A stretch of DNA of 50,938 nucleotides, taken from Sphingobacteriaceae bacterium UBA6709 (GTDB taxonomy: Bacteria > Bacteroidota > Bacteroidia > Sphingobacteriales > Sphingobacteriaceae). Below, one piece after another: positions 8,431 through 16,997 of this stretch. Position 1 is the first letter of the stretch. Every line of letters begins with the position of its first letter. A program made the position numbers and the translations under genes. The stretch is taken from NCBI GenBank assembly GCA_002454425.1, contig DKIV01000025.1, positions 1 to 50,938 on the forward strand. Direction: 5' to 3'. The notes below the pieces were generated by a model. The model saw only the letters and a program-made list of their open reading frames with translations, made no database searches and was not told the origin of the DNA.

Positions 8431-9087
8431 ATGATTAAGGGAATATTATTTGACCTCAACGGCACCATGATTGACGATATGGATTACCATACCGACGCAT
8501 GGTTTGGAATTATTACCGACCAATTGGGTAAATCGCTCAGCCGCGACGCTGTAAAGCTGGAAATGTATGGCAAAAACGGGGAAGTGCTCGAACGGATCTT
8601 TGGGCAGGGGCATTTCACAGCTGAAGAGCTCGAACGCATTTCCGTAGAAAAAGAAAAACGCTATCAGGAGGAATTCAAACCGCGCCTATGCCTAATCGAT
8701 GGCCTGCAGGAGTTTCTTGAGGAAGCACATGCCGCAGGAATAAAGATGGCCATTGCTTCCGCAGCCATTAAGATGAATGTTGACTTTGTATTAGATGGCT
8801 GCAACATAAGAAATTATATCGATGCGGTAGTCTGCGCAGATGATGTAAAGAAAAGCAAACCGGATCCGGAAACGTTTGTCCTGGCGGCTCAACAGCTGGG
8901 ACTGAAACCAGAAGAATGCCTCGTATTTGAAGATAACCCCAACGGCGTACGCTCCGCGGAAGCAGGCGGCATGAAATCAGTGGTAATCACCACCATGCAT
9001 GAGAAACATGAGTTTGAAGGCTTGAACAACATTATCGCCTTCATTGAAGACTATAGGAATCTTACCCTGGCGGACCTGCATGTCTGA
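8431..9087 (+). CDS. HAD-superfamily hydrolase, beta-phosphoglucomutase-like
   Basis: A 218-residue HAD subfamily IA protein with an alpha-helical cap. Motif I is FDLNGTMIDD (nucleophile Asp8), motif II the Ser in IASAA, motif III the Lys in KKSKPDPETF and motif IV FEDNPNGVRSAEA. The second residue of the usual DxD pair is Asn10, so the general acid/base Asp is replaced; I recall the same DLNGT signature in related Bacteroidota proteins, so it is probably a subfamily trait rather than damage. The cap resembles phosphosugar mutase/phosphatase relatives. Substrate is unknown. It sits 4 bases after lpxB and ends before a long inverted repeat. Confidence 0.8.
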   Translation: MIKGILFDLNGTMIDDMDYHTDAWFGIITDQLGKSLSRDAVKLEMYGKNGEVLERIFGQGHFTAEELERISVEKEKRYQEEFKPRLCLIDGLQEFLEEAHAAGIKMAIASAAIKMNVDFVLDGCNIRNYIDAVVCADDVKKSKPDPETFVLAAQQLGLKPEECLVFEDNPNGVRSAEAGGMKSVVITTMHEKHEFEGLNNIIAFIEDYRNLTLADLHV

Positions 9088-9091
9088 GTCC

Positions 9092-9148
9092 GAATGAAAG
9101 ATCAGCACTGCAAAACCGCACTCAATACGTAGCGCTGATCTTTCATTC
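9092..9148 (+). terminator. Long inverted repeat after the lpxB-HAD transcript
   Basis: A perfect 15-bp inverted repeat, GAATGAAAGATCAGC (9092-9106) with GCTGATCTTTCATTC (9134-9148), has a 27-base loop. It begins 5 bases after the HAD stop. No good T-run follows, so it may be a poor intrinsic terminator or a 3'-end stabilising hairpin. Confidence 0.5.
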
Positions 9149-9376
9149 AATAACAAAAACCTTCAAATAGACGATGGAAAAGCGGTCGTTTATTCCGAAG
9201 CACAATATTCCAAAGGCCTCGAAATGAGCGGAGAGGCAAACTATGTAGAGACAATGCCCGAACGACGGCACAGCCCCTAAGCGTATCGCTTCGCGCCAGA
9301 TAATTCCGCGTTCATCGACAAAAACTTGATACCTTTACTAAAATTATTTATCCTGGAACTAATAAACAACACACAC

Positions 9377-10945
9377 ATGAAGGATATTCTTAAAGTATTT
9401 TCACTAATAGTGCTACTGCAATGGTGCCTGCCCGCTTCAGCGCAGTACGCGGGAAATTCCGCAAAGGTTCCCACAAGAGAAGAAGTTGGCGCAAATGCAC
9501 TTCCAGCAGACATTGCGCCAGTACGCGCTCCTTTTAAAATGCCAGTCTTCAAGAAACCGACTTTCCCCTCGCGTCAGATTTCAATAGAGCAGCGAGGGGC
9601 GACACAGGGTCCAATCATTACCAAGCTTATCCAACAATCTATAGATGAGATCAGCGCGCAAGGCGGCGGTATGGTAATTATTCCCAGGGGTAAATGGCAC
9701 ACCGGGCGTGTTGAACTTAAAAGCAACGTTAACCTACACTTTGAAGATGGCGCGGAGCTGTACTTCTCGGGAGAAGTTGAAGACTACCGTCCGGCAGTAT
9801 TCACAAGAAATGAAGGTATCGAGGTGATGTCGCTGGGAGCACTCATCTACGCCAATGGACAGCATAATATCGCACTTACGGGAAAAGGACGCCTGGTAGG
9901 GCCACCGCAGGGTTCCGTAAGGAAACAGACCATGACTTCGGATGTCATTGAGCGCGTTGTCCCTTTAGATAAGCCCGTAAAGGAGCGGATCTATGAAGGC
10001 TACAATGGGGAAATCATCTTCCCTCCCATGTTCATCTCACCTATAAACTGCACAAATGTGTATATCGAGGGCGTATCGCTGGAACGTACCGCCTTTTGGA
10101 ACATCGTTCCTGTGTACTGCGATAATGTTATCATTCGCGGGATTACCGTAAACAGTGTCGGCATACAGCGTGGCGATGGCATTGACATTGAGTCGTCGCG
10201 TAATGTTCTTATAGAGTACAGTACGCTTGCCAGCGGTGACGACTGCTTTACTATCAAAGCAGGACGAGGAGAAGACGGCCTGCGTGTTAATAAGCCTACA
10301 GAGAATGTTGTGGTACGTTATTGTTTGGCACGCGAAGGACACGGGGGGATTACCTGTGGCAGCGAGACAGCAGGCATGATCAGAAATCTGTATGTGCACG
10401 ATTGTGTGTTTGATAATACAGGAGTGGGCATACGTTTCAAAACAAGACGAAACAGAGCCGGTGGTGGCGAGAATCTTTATTATGAGCGTATCCGCATGAA
10501 TCTTACCGCTACAGCCCTCAACTGGGACATGCTGGGAGGCAAGGCCTATGTGGGAGATCTGGCAAACCGACTGCCCGAACGCCCTATAAACAGACTTACG
10601 CCCTCATTCAAAAACATCAGTATGAAAAATCTGATTATTGAAAAAACGCCTCAATTTTTAAAGATCAACGGCATTCCAGAGACACCTCTTACCAACCTTT
10701 CGATTGAAAATGCGCAAGTTAAGGCCGACAAGCTAATTATAGCGCGGGATGCCTTAAACATAAAGATCAGCAACAGCACTATCGAAAGCAAGGATAATGT
10801 TGTTGAAGTGCTCGATGGAAGAAATATCAGTTTCAATAAAGTTGATTTCCGGGTACCAAGCGGAAAATTGGATATAAAAATGGATGGACCAAAGTCGCAA
10901 CCTATTACGTTCAAAAAGTGTAAACCTGGACACTTAAACAATTAA
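9377..10945 (+). CDS. Secreted GH28 polygalacturonase-like glycosidase
   Basis: A 522-residue pectin-acting hydrolase of family GH28. The start is the ATG at 9377, which gives a clean signal peptide (KVFSLIVLLQWCLPASAQ, cleavage near residue 23); the frame is open 17 codons upstream. The right-handed beta-helix carries the GH28 active site: Asp pair in GDGIDIES (about 267 and 270), adjacent Asp288-Asp289 in SGDDCFTIKAG, His322 in EGHGGITCGSE, and the substrate-binding RxK as GIRFKTR. This supports hydrolysis of galacturonan or a related pectic chain in the periplasm or outside the cell. A PL1 pectate lyase lies 2 kb downstream on the same strand. A hairpin follows the stop. Confidence 0.9.
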   Translation: MKDILKVFSLIVLLQWCLPASAQYAGNSAKVPTREEVGANALPADIAPVRAPFKMPVFKKPTFPSRQISIEQRGATQGPIITKLIQQSIDEISAQGGGMVIIPRGKWHTGRVELKSNVNLHFEDGAELYFSGEVEDYRPAVFTRNEGIEVMSLGALIYANGQHNIALTGKGRLVGPPQGSVRKQTMTSDVIERVVPLDKPVKERIYEGYNGEIIFPPMFISPINCTNVYIEGVSLERTAFWNIVPVYCDNVIIRGITVNSVGIQRGDGIDIESSRNVLIEYSTLASGDDCFTIKAGRGEDGLRVNKPTENVVVRYCLAREGHGGITCGSETAGMIRNLYVHDCVFDNTGVGIRFKTRRNRAGGGENLYYERIRMNLTATALNWDMLGGKAYVGDLANRLPERPINRLTPSFKNISMKNLIIEKTPQFLKINGIPETPLTNLSIENAQVKADKLIIARDALNIKISNSTIESKDNVVEVLDGRNISFNKVDFRVPSGKLDIKMDGPKSQPITFKKCKPGHLNN

Positions 10946-10951
10946 TACTTT

Positions 10952-10999
10952 AAATGTATTCTCCGGCATTCACCGAGCGTTAGCCGGAGAATATCATTT
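10952..10999 (+). terminator. Hairpin terminator after the GH28 gene
   Basis: A perfect 10-bp stem, ATTCTCCGGC (10958-10967) with GCCGGAGAAT (10983-10992), is extended by an outer imperfect AAATG/CATTT pairing. It sits just after the GH28 stop. The T-run is weak. Confidence 0.55.
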
Positions 11000-11158
11000 A
11001 TCATTGCTCGGGACTTGCCAAGAAATCAAGCTATTGCGATTTTCTCCAATCATTTATATACCTAACGCCAGCAACATTCGCACGACCAGAACTAACTGTT
11101 AAAACACATCAGAACAAATAAGATGTTCCAACGTTAGTTATATTTAGCATTATCAAAC

Positions 11159-11166
11159 TATATTTG
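11159..11166 (+). promoter_or_regulatory. Candidate -7 promoter element TATATTTG
   Basis: This octamer is a perfect match to the Bacteroidota TAnnTTTG element, 34 bases upstream of the next ATG. No convincing TTTG element is visible at the usual spacing upstream, so the call is tentative. Confidence 0.4.
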
Positions 11167-11200
11167 TGCCCGCTAAAGTAAATGCCATGTTACAACGTTC

Positions 11201-12082
11201 ATGAAACTCAGTATTGTCCTTCTTTTTTTTCTCAGCATTCTCACCGTGTCTTTGTTCGCACAAACCAGCGAACAACGTAACGATCTAATAAAACTTCTAA
11301 GCGGAGAATCACTTACGGGAAGAATCACATCTGAAACAGAATCGCAGATAAAATTCATAAACAAAGACGAACACCTTAGTGAAACCATTAAAATGCATGA
11401 TATCGCTAGCATTACTTATGGCGACGGTAGATTTAGAATAGTGAATGAGAGTAAGGTGGCGCGGGATACAGCAGCAGTCAATACAGCTACTGACTCAGTA
11501 ACGTTGGCCAACGCAAATACCATTGCTGTACTCCCCTTTTTGTGGGACGCCAAGGGAGCCAGGGGCAATGAGGACTTACGAAGGAATGTTCAGAAGGAAT
11601 TCTATGAACAGCTGTCGACTGACGCGAAACCATTCAACCTGCAATCACCGAGCCTTACAAATCAACGTCTTAAACAACTGGGATACACGCTCGACTCCTT
11701 GAAAAACCCCGATGCGCGACGTCTGTGCAAGATACTCAACGTAGGATACCTTGTTTTCGGCAACGTGCGTATCTTTCGCGATACTCTAACTGCACACAGC
11801 GATACCAGCGCAAAGGTACTGACTGCAATGAAGGAATTAAACACAAAAGTACTTGCGACGGAACACACTCGCGGTGACATTTTTAAAGGAGATACCACCA
11901 GCCTGACCAGTGAAAATTTCAGTGTTTCAATTCTCCTGACTGTAAGTGACGGCAATGGTAATACCATCTATACCCGCAATCACAATTCCTATTGGGTTGG
12001 CCCCGAGGCTGTGCGCGCGACAGTAGATTTTCTCGTTAGAAAAAGTCCTTTTTACAATAAACAGCAGCAATCCAACAAATAA
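11201..12082 (+). CDS. Secreted protein of unknown function, LpoB/CsgG-like fold possible
   Basis: A 293-residue protein with a signal peptide (IVLLFFLSILTVSLFAQ, cleavage near residue 21). Residues about 28-75 form a short beta-rich region (GESLTGRITSE, IASITYGDGRFRI) like small domains that precede secreted Bacteroidota proteins. From about 105 the sequence runs IAVLPFLWD, then a helix, and YLVFGNVRIF: the order of a conserved IAVLPF strand, a helix and a VFGNV strand recalls LpoB/CsgG-type periplasmic or outer-membrane proteins, but I would not name the family on this alone. There is no lipobox Cys. It stands alone between GH28 and a convergent DUF1543 gene whose stop lies only 1 base away. 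Confidence 0.75.
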   Translation: MKLSIVLLFFLSILTVSLFAQTSEQRNDLIKLLSGESLTGRITSETESQIKFINKDEHLSETIKMHDIASITYGDGRFRIVNESKVARDTAAVNTATDSVTLANANTIAVLPFLWDAKGARGNEDLRRNVQKEFYEQLSTDAKPFNLQSPSLTNQRLKQLGYTLDSLKNPDARRLCKILNVGYLVFGNVRIFRDTLTAHSDTSAKVLTAMKELNTKVLATEHTRGDIFKGDTTSLTSENFSVSILLTVSDGNGNTIYTRNHNSYWVGPEAVRATVDFLVRKSPFYNKQQQSNK

Positions 12083-12083
12083 A

Positions 12084-12650
12084 CTACCAATCTGGTTGGA
12101 GTTTGTTAAGTCTAAAGTAGCCCAAGTGAATAGCATCCTCCGGCATCGCCGTCTCATTACGCTCAAATCGAAGCGCAAATTTTTCCTTATGTCCTGCAGG
12201 AAGGATATCCTCAATATCGTGAAGATCATCTACATCAAGCCCATACTTATCATCGATATGCGAAGTAGCACCTTTGAAGGTATCGGTCTTATAAAAGGCT
12301 GTACTCTTTGAGTAACGCATGGCATCAGCTTTTGATTCCTGTACCGTGAGGACCTTGAAATGCGTTTCGTCAAAATGGTGCTCTTTGTAACCACCGAGGT
12401 TCAGAAAGTAAAGATGTTCTGCTCCAGGCAACAGAGAAGGTATTCTTTCAACAACACGTACATGAAAGTCGCCCACCTTGTTTACAACACGCCAGGCGTC
12501 TATATGTATAGACGACTTCGCTTCCGGCCAGAAGGCAGTAATATCCGGAATCAAATCGCGCAAAGAAGAAGCTACTCCAAAGAAAATATCATGTTGTTCG
12601 GTATTTCTATTTGCGGGGCTACAGCCCAATAGCAGCATATATAATTTCAT
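12084..12650 (-). CDS. DUF1543 domain-containing protein
   Basis: A 188-residue cytoplasmic protein whose N-terminus (MKLYMLLLGCSPANRNTEQHD, then IFFGVASSLRDLIPDI) matches the DUF1543 family well known in Bacteroidota and proteobacteria. A second similar segment (HLYFLNLGGYKEHHFDETH) suggests the internal duplication typical of the family. Function is unknown. It has no signal peptide, as the hydrophobic N-terminal stretch is a beta strand. It converges on the preceding secreted gene with 1 base between the stops. Confidence 0.8.
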   Translation of the reverse strand: MKLYMLLLGCSPANRNTEQHDIFFGVASSLRDLIPDITAFWPEAKSSIHIDAWRVVNKVGDFHVRVVERIPSLLPGAEHLYFLNLGGYKEHHFDETHFKVLTVQESKADAMRYSKSTAFYKTDTFKGATSHIDDKYGLDVDDLHDIEDILPAGHKEKFALRFERNETAMPEDAIHLGYFRLNKLQPDW

Positions 12651-12981
12651 ATCGGCTTAACGTTTGAACATTAAATATAGTTGTTCCAAATTCCTAAAAA
12701 CAGCAAGCGGCAGCACTTGCTCTGTTTTAACGAAAACGCTAACTGTCTCAAAGCTATCGCAAAAGAGGTAACTCCAATGATACCAACGAGATCTTTACAA
12801 AAAGAGAAAAAACCCGCATACGACTATTTATCAAGCCTTTAACGCAAACCAATACAATGCGCGTCTAAACTACTATATAACAATGCCGATACAGGGAAAA
12901 AGTTAAAAAAAAGGAAATCTAATTTAGCGGCGACTTAAAGCTCGAACGAACAAAGAGCCGGACTTAAACTATTAATCACAG
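12651..12981. other. Divergent promoter region between DUF1543 and pectate lyase genes
   Basis: About 330 bases of A-rich sequence without a gene. It must serve both flanking genes. TATATTTA on the minus strand (12679-12672) and TAATTTAG on the plus strand (12920-12927) are near-matches to the Bacteroidota -7 element, each with one mismatch. No stable hairpin or operator stands out. Confidence 0.4.
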
Positions 12982-14874
12982 ATGACACACATTCAAAAAC
13001 TCGCTCTTACAGCAGCTATGCTGCTGAGTATTCATTTTTTTTCATCTTGCACGAAAGAAGAACTTACAAACAATGAATATCCGGTGGAACAGCCTTCAGA
13101 GGAAGAAAACATTTCAGAAGATAATGACAAAGAGACGCACCCACTACCAATAGTTGGCAATGTCGAGCTGGACAAACTTTACGGATATGCAACTTCAGGA
13201 ACAGGAACCAATGGCGGACAAGGCGCAACGCAAGCAAATATTCACCACTTTAATGACGGTGCAAAGTTTCAGGCCTGGCTTAACAGTCGCGAGAAAAACA
13301 AATCAGAAGTGCCCGCCATTGTTTGGCTTAGCGGCAAATTTACAAAAGACCAGGGGCGAGGATCGGGGACCCCGTGGTTTGATATTAAAAGAACAAAAAA
13401 TATCAGCATTTATGGTACGGATGATTTCGTCATGGAAAACATCGGTTTGTTCCTCCGCGAAGCACAAAATATTATTATCAGAAATGTTTATATAAAACTG
13501 CCAAAAGCGGATAATGGAGCAGACGGAATTGCTATGGAGCAATCTAACAATGTATGGGTCGATCACTGTACTTTTGAATCCGTTAACCAGAGTAGCGATT
13601 ATGAAGACGGTTCATGCGACATTACGCACGGCACTTATAATGTAACGCTTTCATGGAACAGATTTATAAAGACACAGAAAACTTGTCTCATCGGCCATTC
13701 AGATAGCAACGGAAGTGTTGACGAGAAAATCACGGTAACCTTACACCATAACTTTTTTGACTTATCAAGTTCCAGACACCCGAGAGTACGTTTTGGGCGA
13801 GCCCACGTTTATAACAATTTTTACAACCGGGTAAGTACTTATGGTGCTGGCAGCGCGATGAATGCCAGGGTATTATTGGAAAGCAATTACTTTAATGGTG
13901 TTCATCTGCCCACAGACATCTGTACCTTTCCTGCGAAAAAAAGTGGTTCAAGCTGGATATCTAATCTCACGGGAAGCAAGGCGGGCTTTCTATTTGCAAC
14001 TACCGATAATGTCTACGAGAACAAACCGGTAAACGCCTCTGCCCCTCACCCCTTTCAGAATGTTGGATATGAAGTATATCAAGGAAAAAAGTTAGAAAAA
14101 GACCTTCAGTATAGTGATTTTGTACCTGACTATAATTATATAGTTGATCCTGCCGACAAGATCAATGTGATCGTTCCGACGGGGGCTGGCGTAGGTAAAC
14201 TACCCGGATATACGATTGCGCCGATAGCTGTTGACAACGGAGGCGCGGGATTAATACCTCCGACAGAAGAACCCGAATCGCACCCGCAGCTCCCGGAAGA
14301 GATAACACAAGGTGGCTGGGCCAGCCTAAATTTTGGGTCGGCATCCGGAAAACATATTAGCAATGGAGGTTCGATCGACATCACAGCCAAAGGAAAATTT
14401 GAAAACAGTCGTGAAGAATTTTACTTCGTCTACAAGGAACTAGTTGGCGATTTCGTAATGACCGTACGTTTGGATAACTACACAGCGGTAAGTACTACGA
14501 ATCAAGCGGCGGCAGGACTGTTTCTAAGTAGTTTGGGTTCTGATTTTGTCTTCGCATTTAGCGCTAAGGGAGGCAACGGCTACAACTATTCACATCGCCT
14601 GGCGGCTGGCGGCAATGCTTCCAGAGGATCGCTTTATGCAACGGATGGAGAGGGTAGTGTATACCTGAAATTAGAACGCTCAGGCAATACCTATAAAGCA
14701 TCTTATTCTTCAGATGGAGGAATAACCTATGGTAAAGAGCGGACAGGAACTTTCAGTGGCAGTCTGGGAACTAAGGTTCTGGCTGGCCTTGCCGTAAACA
14801 GCGGCGACAACAATAAGGTGGCTAACGCCAGGTTCAGTGATATGAAGATTAACGGGCAAACTGTAAGTTTTTAA
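12982..14874 (+). CDS. Lipoprotein pectate lyase, PL1 with a C-terminal beta-sandwich domain
   Basis: A 630-residue surface or periplasmic lipoprotein. The signal ends in a lipobox with Cys23 (HFFSSC). Residues about 50-410 are a PL1 parallel beta-helix: WVDHCTFES, DITHGTYNVTLSWNRF, HHNFFDLSSSRHPRVRFG (with the catalytic Arg region RHPRVRFG) and HVYNNFY. A Pro/Glu-rich linker (PPTEEPESHPQLPEE) leads to a C-terminal domain (about 435-630) resembling DUF1349/LamG-like beta-sandwich modules (FENSREEFYFVYKELVGDF, YLKLERSGNTYKASYSSDGG). It should cleave polygalacturonate by beta-elimination; the extra domain may bind carbohydrate. A 14-bp inverted repeat follows the stop. Confidence 0.92.
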   Translation: MTHIQKLALTAAMLLSIHFFSSCTKEELTNNEYPVEQPSEEENISEDNDKETHPLPIVGNVELDKLYGYATSGTGTNGGQGATQANIHHFNDGAKFQAWLNSREKNKSEVPAIVWLSGKFTKDQGRGSGTPWFDIKRTKNISIYGTDDFVMENIGLFLREAQNIIIRNVYIKLPKADNGADGIAMEQSNNVWVDHCTFESVNQSSDYEDGSCDITHGTYNVTLSWNRFIKTQKTCLIGHSDSNGSVDEKITVTLHHNFFDLSSSRHPRVRFGRAHVYNNFYNRVSTYGAGSAMNARVLLESNYFNGVHLPTDICTFPAKKSGSSWISNLTGSKAGFLFATTDNVYENKPVNASAPHPFQNVGYEVYQGKKLEKDLQYSDFVPDYNYIVDPADKINVIVPTGAGVGKLPGYTIAPIAVDNGGAGLIPPTEEPESHPQLPEEITQGGWASLNFGSASGKHISNGGSIDITAKGKFENSREEFYFVYKELVGDFVMTVRLDNYTAVSTTNQAAAGLFLSSLGSDFVFAFSAKGGNGYNYSHRLAAGGNASRGSLYATDGEGSVYLKLERSGNTYKASYSSDGGITYGKERTGTFSGSLGTKVLAGLAVNSGDNNKVANARFSDMKINGQTVSF

Positions 14875-14881
14875 GGCACAC

Positions 14882-14921
14882 ATCAACATACTTGCTTTCA
14901 TGAAAAGGCAAGTATGTTGAT
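14882..14921. terminator. Bidirectional terminator between convergent genes
   Basis: A perfect 14-bp inverted repeat, ATCAACATACTTGC (14882-14895) with GCAAGTATGTTGAT (14908-14921), has a 12-base loop. It lies between the pectate lyase stop and the carotenoid operon end, so it probably terminates both. Confidence 0.65.
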
Positions 14922-14937
14922 TATAATGGTAAAGAAT

Positions 14938-15645
14938 TTACACTGCAGGTGTTCCACCTCGTTTCTTTCTGAAATAGTTAAAAACAACAATATTCAGCGC
15001 GATGAGCTCATAGGCATACACCGCATCTTCAACAGGGATCGTAAGCACCCGTATGGACAGATTTTCCCGATTATCATAGTTGACGATAGCACTCTCCAAA
15101 CCTGTACCTGTCAACACACCATTTACAAGAAGAAAAGGAATGAGAAGGATCAAATACACATTATTTATCTTACTTCTCACTACGTCATTGGCACGTAGCA
15201 CTAGCCATAGCATAACGAGAAAGGTAGTTATAAAAGCTACGGCGGTATAGACCCGCGAAATATTCAAACATAAGACCACTAACATCAAAAGCATCACGAA
15301 GAAAAGAAGCCAGGGACTACCCAGCTTTTGTCCTTTGAGAATGCCAAACTTCTCCAAACAGAAATAGGTATAAACGCAGGAGAAAGGGATGCAGAAGAAA
15401 AACAGTATTTCCTCCAGAGGAAGACCAAAGAAATAAACACCAAGAATATAGTTCGGGTGAAACCACCAAACACGCTCAATAGCGAAATATACATCCCATG
15501 TAATAAATGGGATAGCCACGAGAAAGGCGGCTTTAATAAAAGCGAAGAAATGTCGATCGAAGCGAATTTTTGGATGAAAAGAAAAAATGAAGCAGATAAT
15601 GATCGTAAGAAAATTGACCAACAAATATGTATAATGAGCAGACAT
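14938..15645 (-). CDS. Lycopene cyclase (fused CrtYcd type)
   Basis: A 235-residue integral membrane protein with about six to seven hydrophobic segments, made of two tandem lycopene cyclase domains. The first carries the PLEE motif (GLPLEEILFFF, about residues 75-85), the second the corresponding IPVEDAVYAYE near 205-215. Such proteins close both psi ends of lycopene to beta rings, giving beta-carotene. It is the last gene of the carotenoid operon, 18 bases after the hydroxylase gene. Confidence 0.9.
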   Translation of the reverse strand: MSAHYTYLLVNFLTIIICFIFSFHPKIRFDRHFFAFIKAAFLVAIPFITWDVYFAIERVWWFHPNYILGVYFFGLPLEEILFFFCIPFSCVYTYFCLEKFGILKGQKLGSPWLLFFVMLLMLVVLCLNISRVYTAVAFITTFLVMLWLVLRANDVVRSKINNVYLILLIPFLLVNGVLTGTGLESAIVNYDNRENLSIRVLTIPVEDAVYAYELIALNIVVFNYFRKKRGGTPAV

Positions 15646-15663
15646 AGGATGTAAGATTTTAAA

Positions 15664-16149
15664 TTACCTGCTGTTATTATCATTACCGGACGGCGTTGTA
15701 GACCGTTTAAAATACATCCTGAAGTATTTTACCGGCACCCAAAGAAAACCGAAGCACTCCCCCTCTTCCTTGCCTAAATGCTTATGATGCTGTTTATGAG
15801 CACGTCGGATGCCGAGCAGGTAAGGATTTTTTGTTTTCTGAAGCACCTTAATTCGTTGATGAATGAAGATGTCGTGCACAAAGAAGTAAGCAAATCCGTA
15901 GATCGTAATTCCCAGGCCAATATAGAACAAATAATTGAAGTCGGCCTTCGAGCCGAAATACATCAGTGCGATGGCGGGAATTGCGAAGATAATGAAGAAG
16001 TAATCATTTCTTTCCAGAGCATGATCATGATCTTTATGATGATGATCGCGATGTAAGGACCACAGGAGACCATGCATAATATACTTATGGGTGCACCAGG
16101 TTATTCCTTCCATGAGGAAAAAGGTTACTATTGTAATTAAAAAATTCAT
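15664..16149 (-). CDS. crtZ: Beta-carotene hydroxylase CrtZ
   Basis: A 161-residue membrane-bound di-iron hydroxylase of the fatty acid hydroxylase superfamily. The histidine clusters are plain: HKYIMH, HRDHHH near residues 34-39, and HDIFIHQ plus RRAHKQHHKH in the C-terminal half. Length matches bacterial CrtZ. It adds 3- and 3'-hydroxyls to beta-carotene, giving zeaxanthin. It starts 11 bases after the crtB stop, within the operon. Confidence 0.92.
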   Translation of the reverse strand: MNFLITIVTFFLMEGITWCTHKYIMHGLLWSLHRDHHHKDHDHALERNDYFFIIFAIPAIALMYFGSKADFNYLFYIGLGITIYGFAYFFVHDIFIHQRIKVLQKTKNPYLLGIRRAHKQHHKHLGKEEGECFGFLWVPVKYFRMYFKRSTTPSGNDNNSR

Positions 16150-16160
16150 ATCGCGATAGA

Positions 16161-16997
16161 TTAAAGCCAGGTCATTTTAACCTGCACATAGCTGCTCATC
16201 ATTAAAGATAGCTTTTTGCCATTATTTATACGGACGCGTTTATTGAGAATATCTTGCGGCGTTGTTCTTTTAATTTTATTAAAGAGGCAACGATAATAAG
16301 TATATGCGAGATGTACTCCCAATCTGGAGGATGCCGGCAGCATTCGTATACCCTCAAGAGCGACCTCAAATTCCTTATTTATTTCCTGCTCTATGAGCGC
16401 TTTTGTCTGTAGGTCAAACCGACACATATCTACTGATGGAAAGTACGAGCGCCCCAGAACACGGTAATCATCTCTCAGGTCCCGCAGGAAGTTAACCTTT
16501 TGAAAAGCGGAGCCGAGCGTCATGGCATAGGACTTCAGGCGTTCAAATTGAGTAGTATCACCATTCACGAATACGTGGAGGCACATCAGTCCAACCACTT
16601 CCGCAGAACCCAGAATATATTTCTCGTAAGATGACCTGCTATGTTCTGCCGTAGTAAGATCCATTTCCATACTTTGTAGAAAGGTATCAATCCATTGCCA
16701 GTCAATACCGTAATTATTGACCGTATGTTGAAACGCATGCAAAATGGGGTTAATGGCAATCTTTTCCTGTATGGCTGTAACGGTGTCATTTCGTAACCGG
16801 CCAATAAGCGCGCTTCGATCGTAATCATGAAAGCTATCCACAATTTCGTCAGCAAGTCTTACGAAACCATAAATAGAATATATAGCAGGACGAATATCGG
16901 CAGACAGCGCAAGCACACCCAAGGAAAAGCTGGTGCTGTATTTTCGCGTGGTCTCCCGACTTATTTTAAATGACAATTCATCAAAAAGCTGCTTCAT
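16161..16997 (-). CDS. crtB: Phytoene synthase CrtB
   Basis: A 278-residue trans-isoprenyl diphosphate synthase of the squalene/phytoene synthase family. The two Asp-rich motifs are RLADEIVDSF (about residues 47-56) and NFLRDLRDDYRVLGRSYFP (about 168-186), the latter matching the phytoene synthase signature. It condenses two GGPP to phytoene. The start overlaps the crtI stop by 17 bases, which implies coupling. No GGPP synthase gene lies in the window. Confidence 0.93.
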   Translation of the reverse strand: MKQLFDELSFKISRETTRKYSTSFSLGVLALSADIRPAIYSIYGFVRLADEIVDSFHDYDRSALIGRLRNDTVTAIQEKIAINPILHAFQHTVNNYGIDWQWIDTFLQSMEMDLTTAEHSRSSYEKYILGSAEVVGLMCLHVFVNGDTTQFERLKSYAMTLGSAFQKVNFLRDLRDDYRVLGRSYFPSVDMCRFDLQTKALIEQEINKEFEVALEGIRMLPASSRLGVHLAYTYYRCLFNKIKRTTPQDILNKRVRINNGKKLSLMMSSYVQVKMTWL

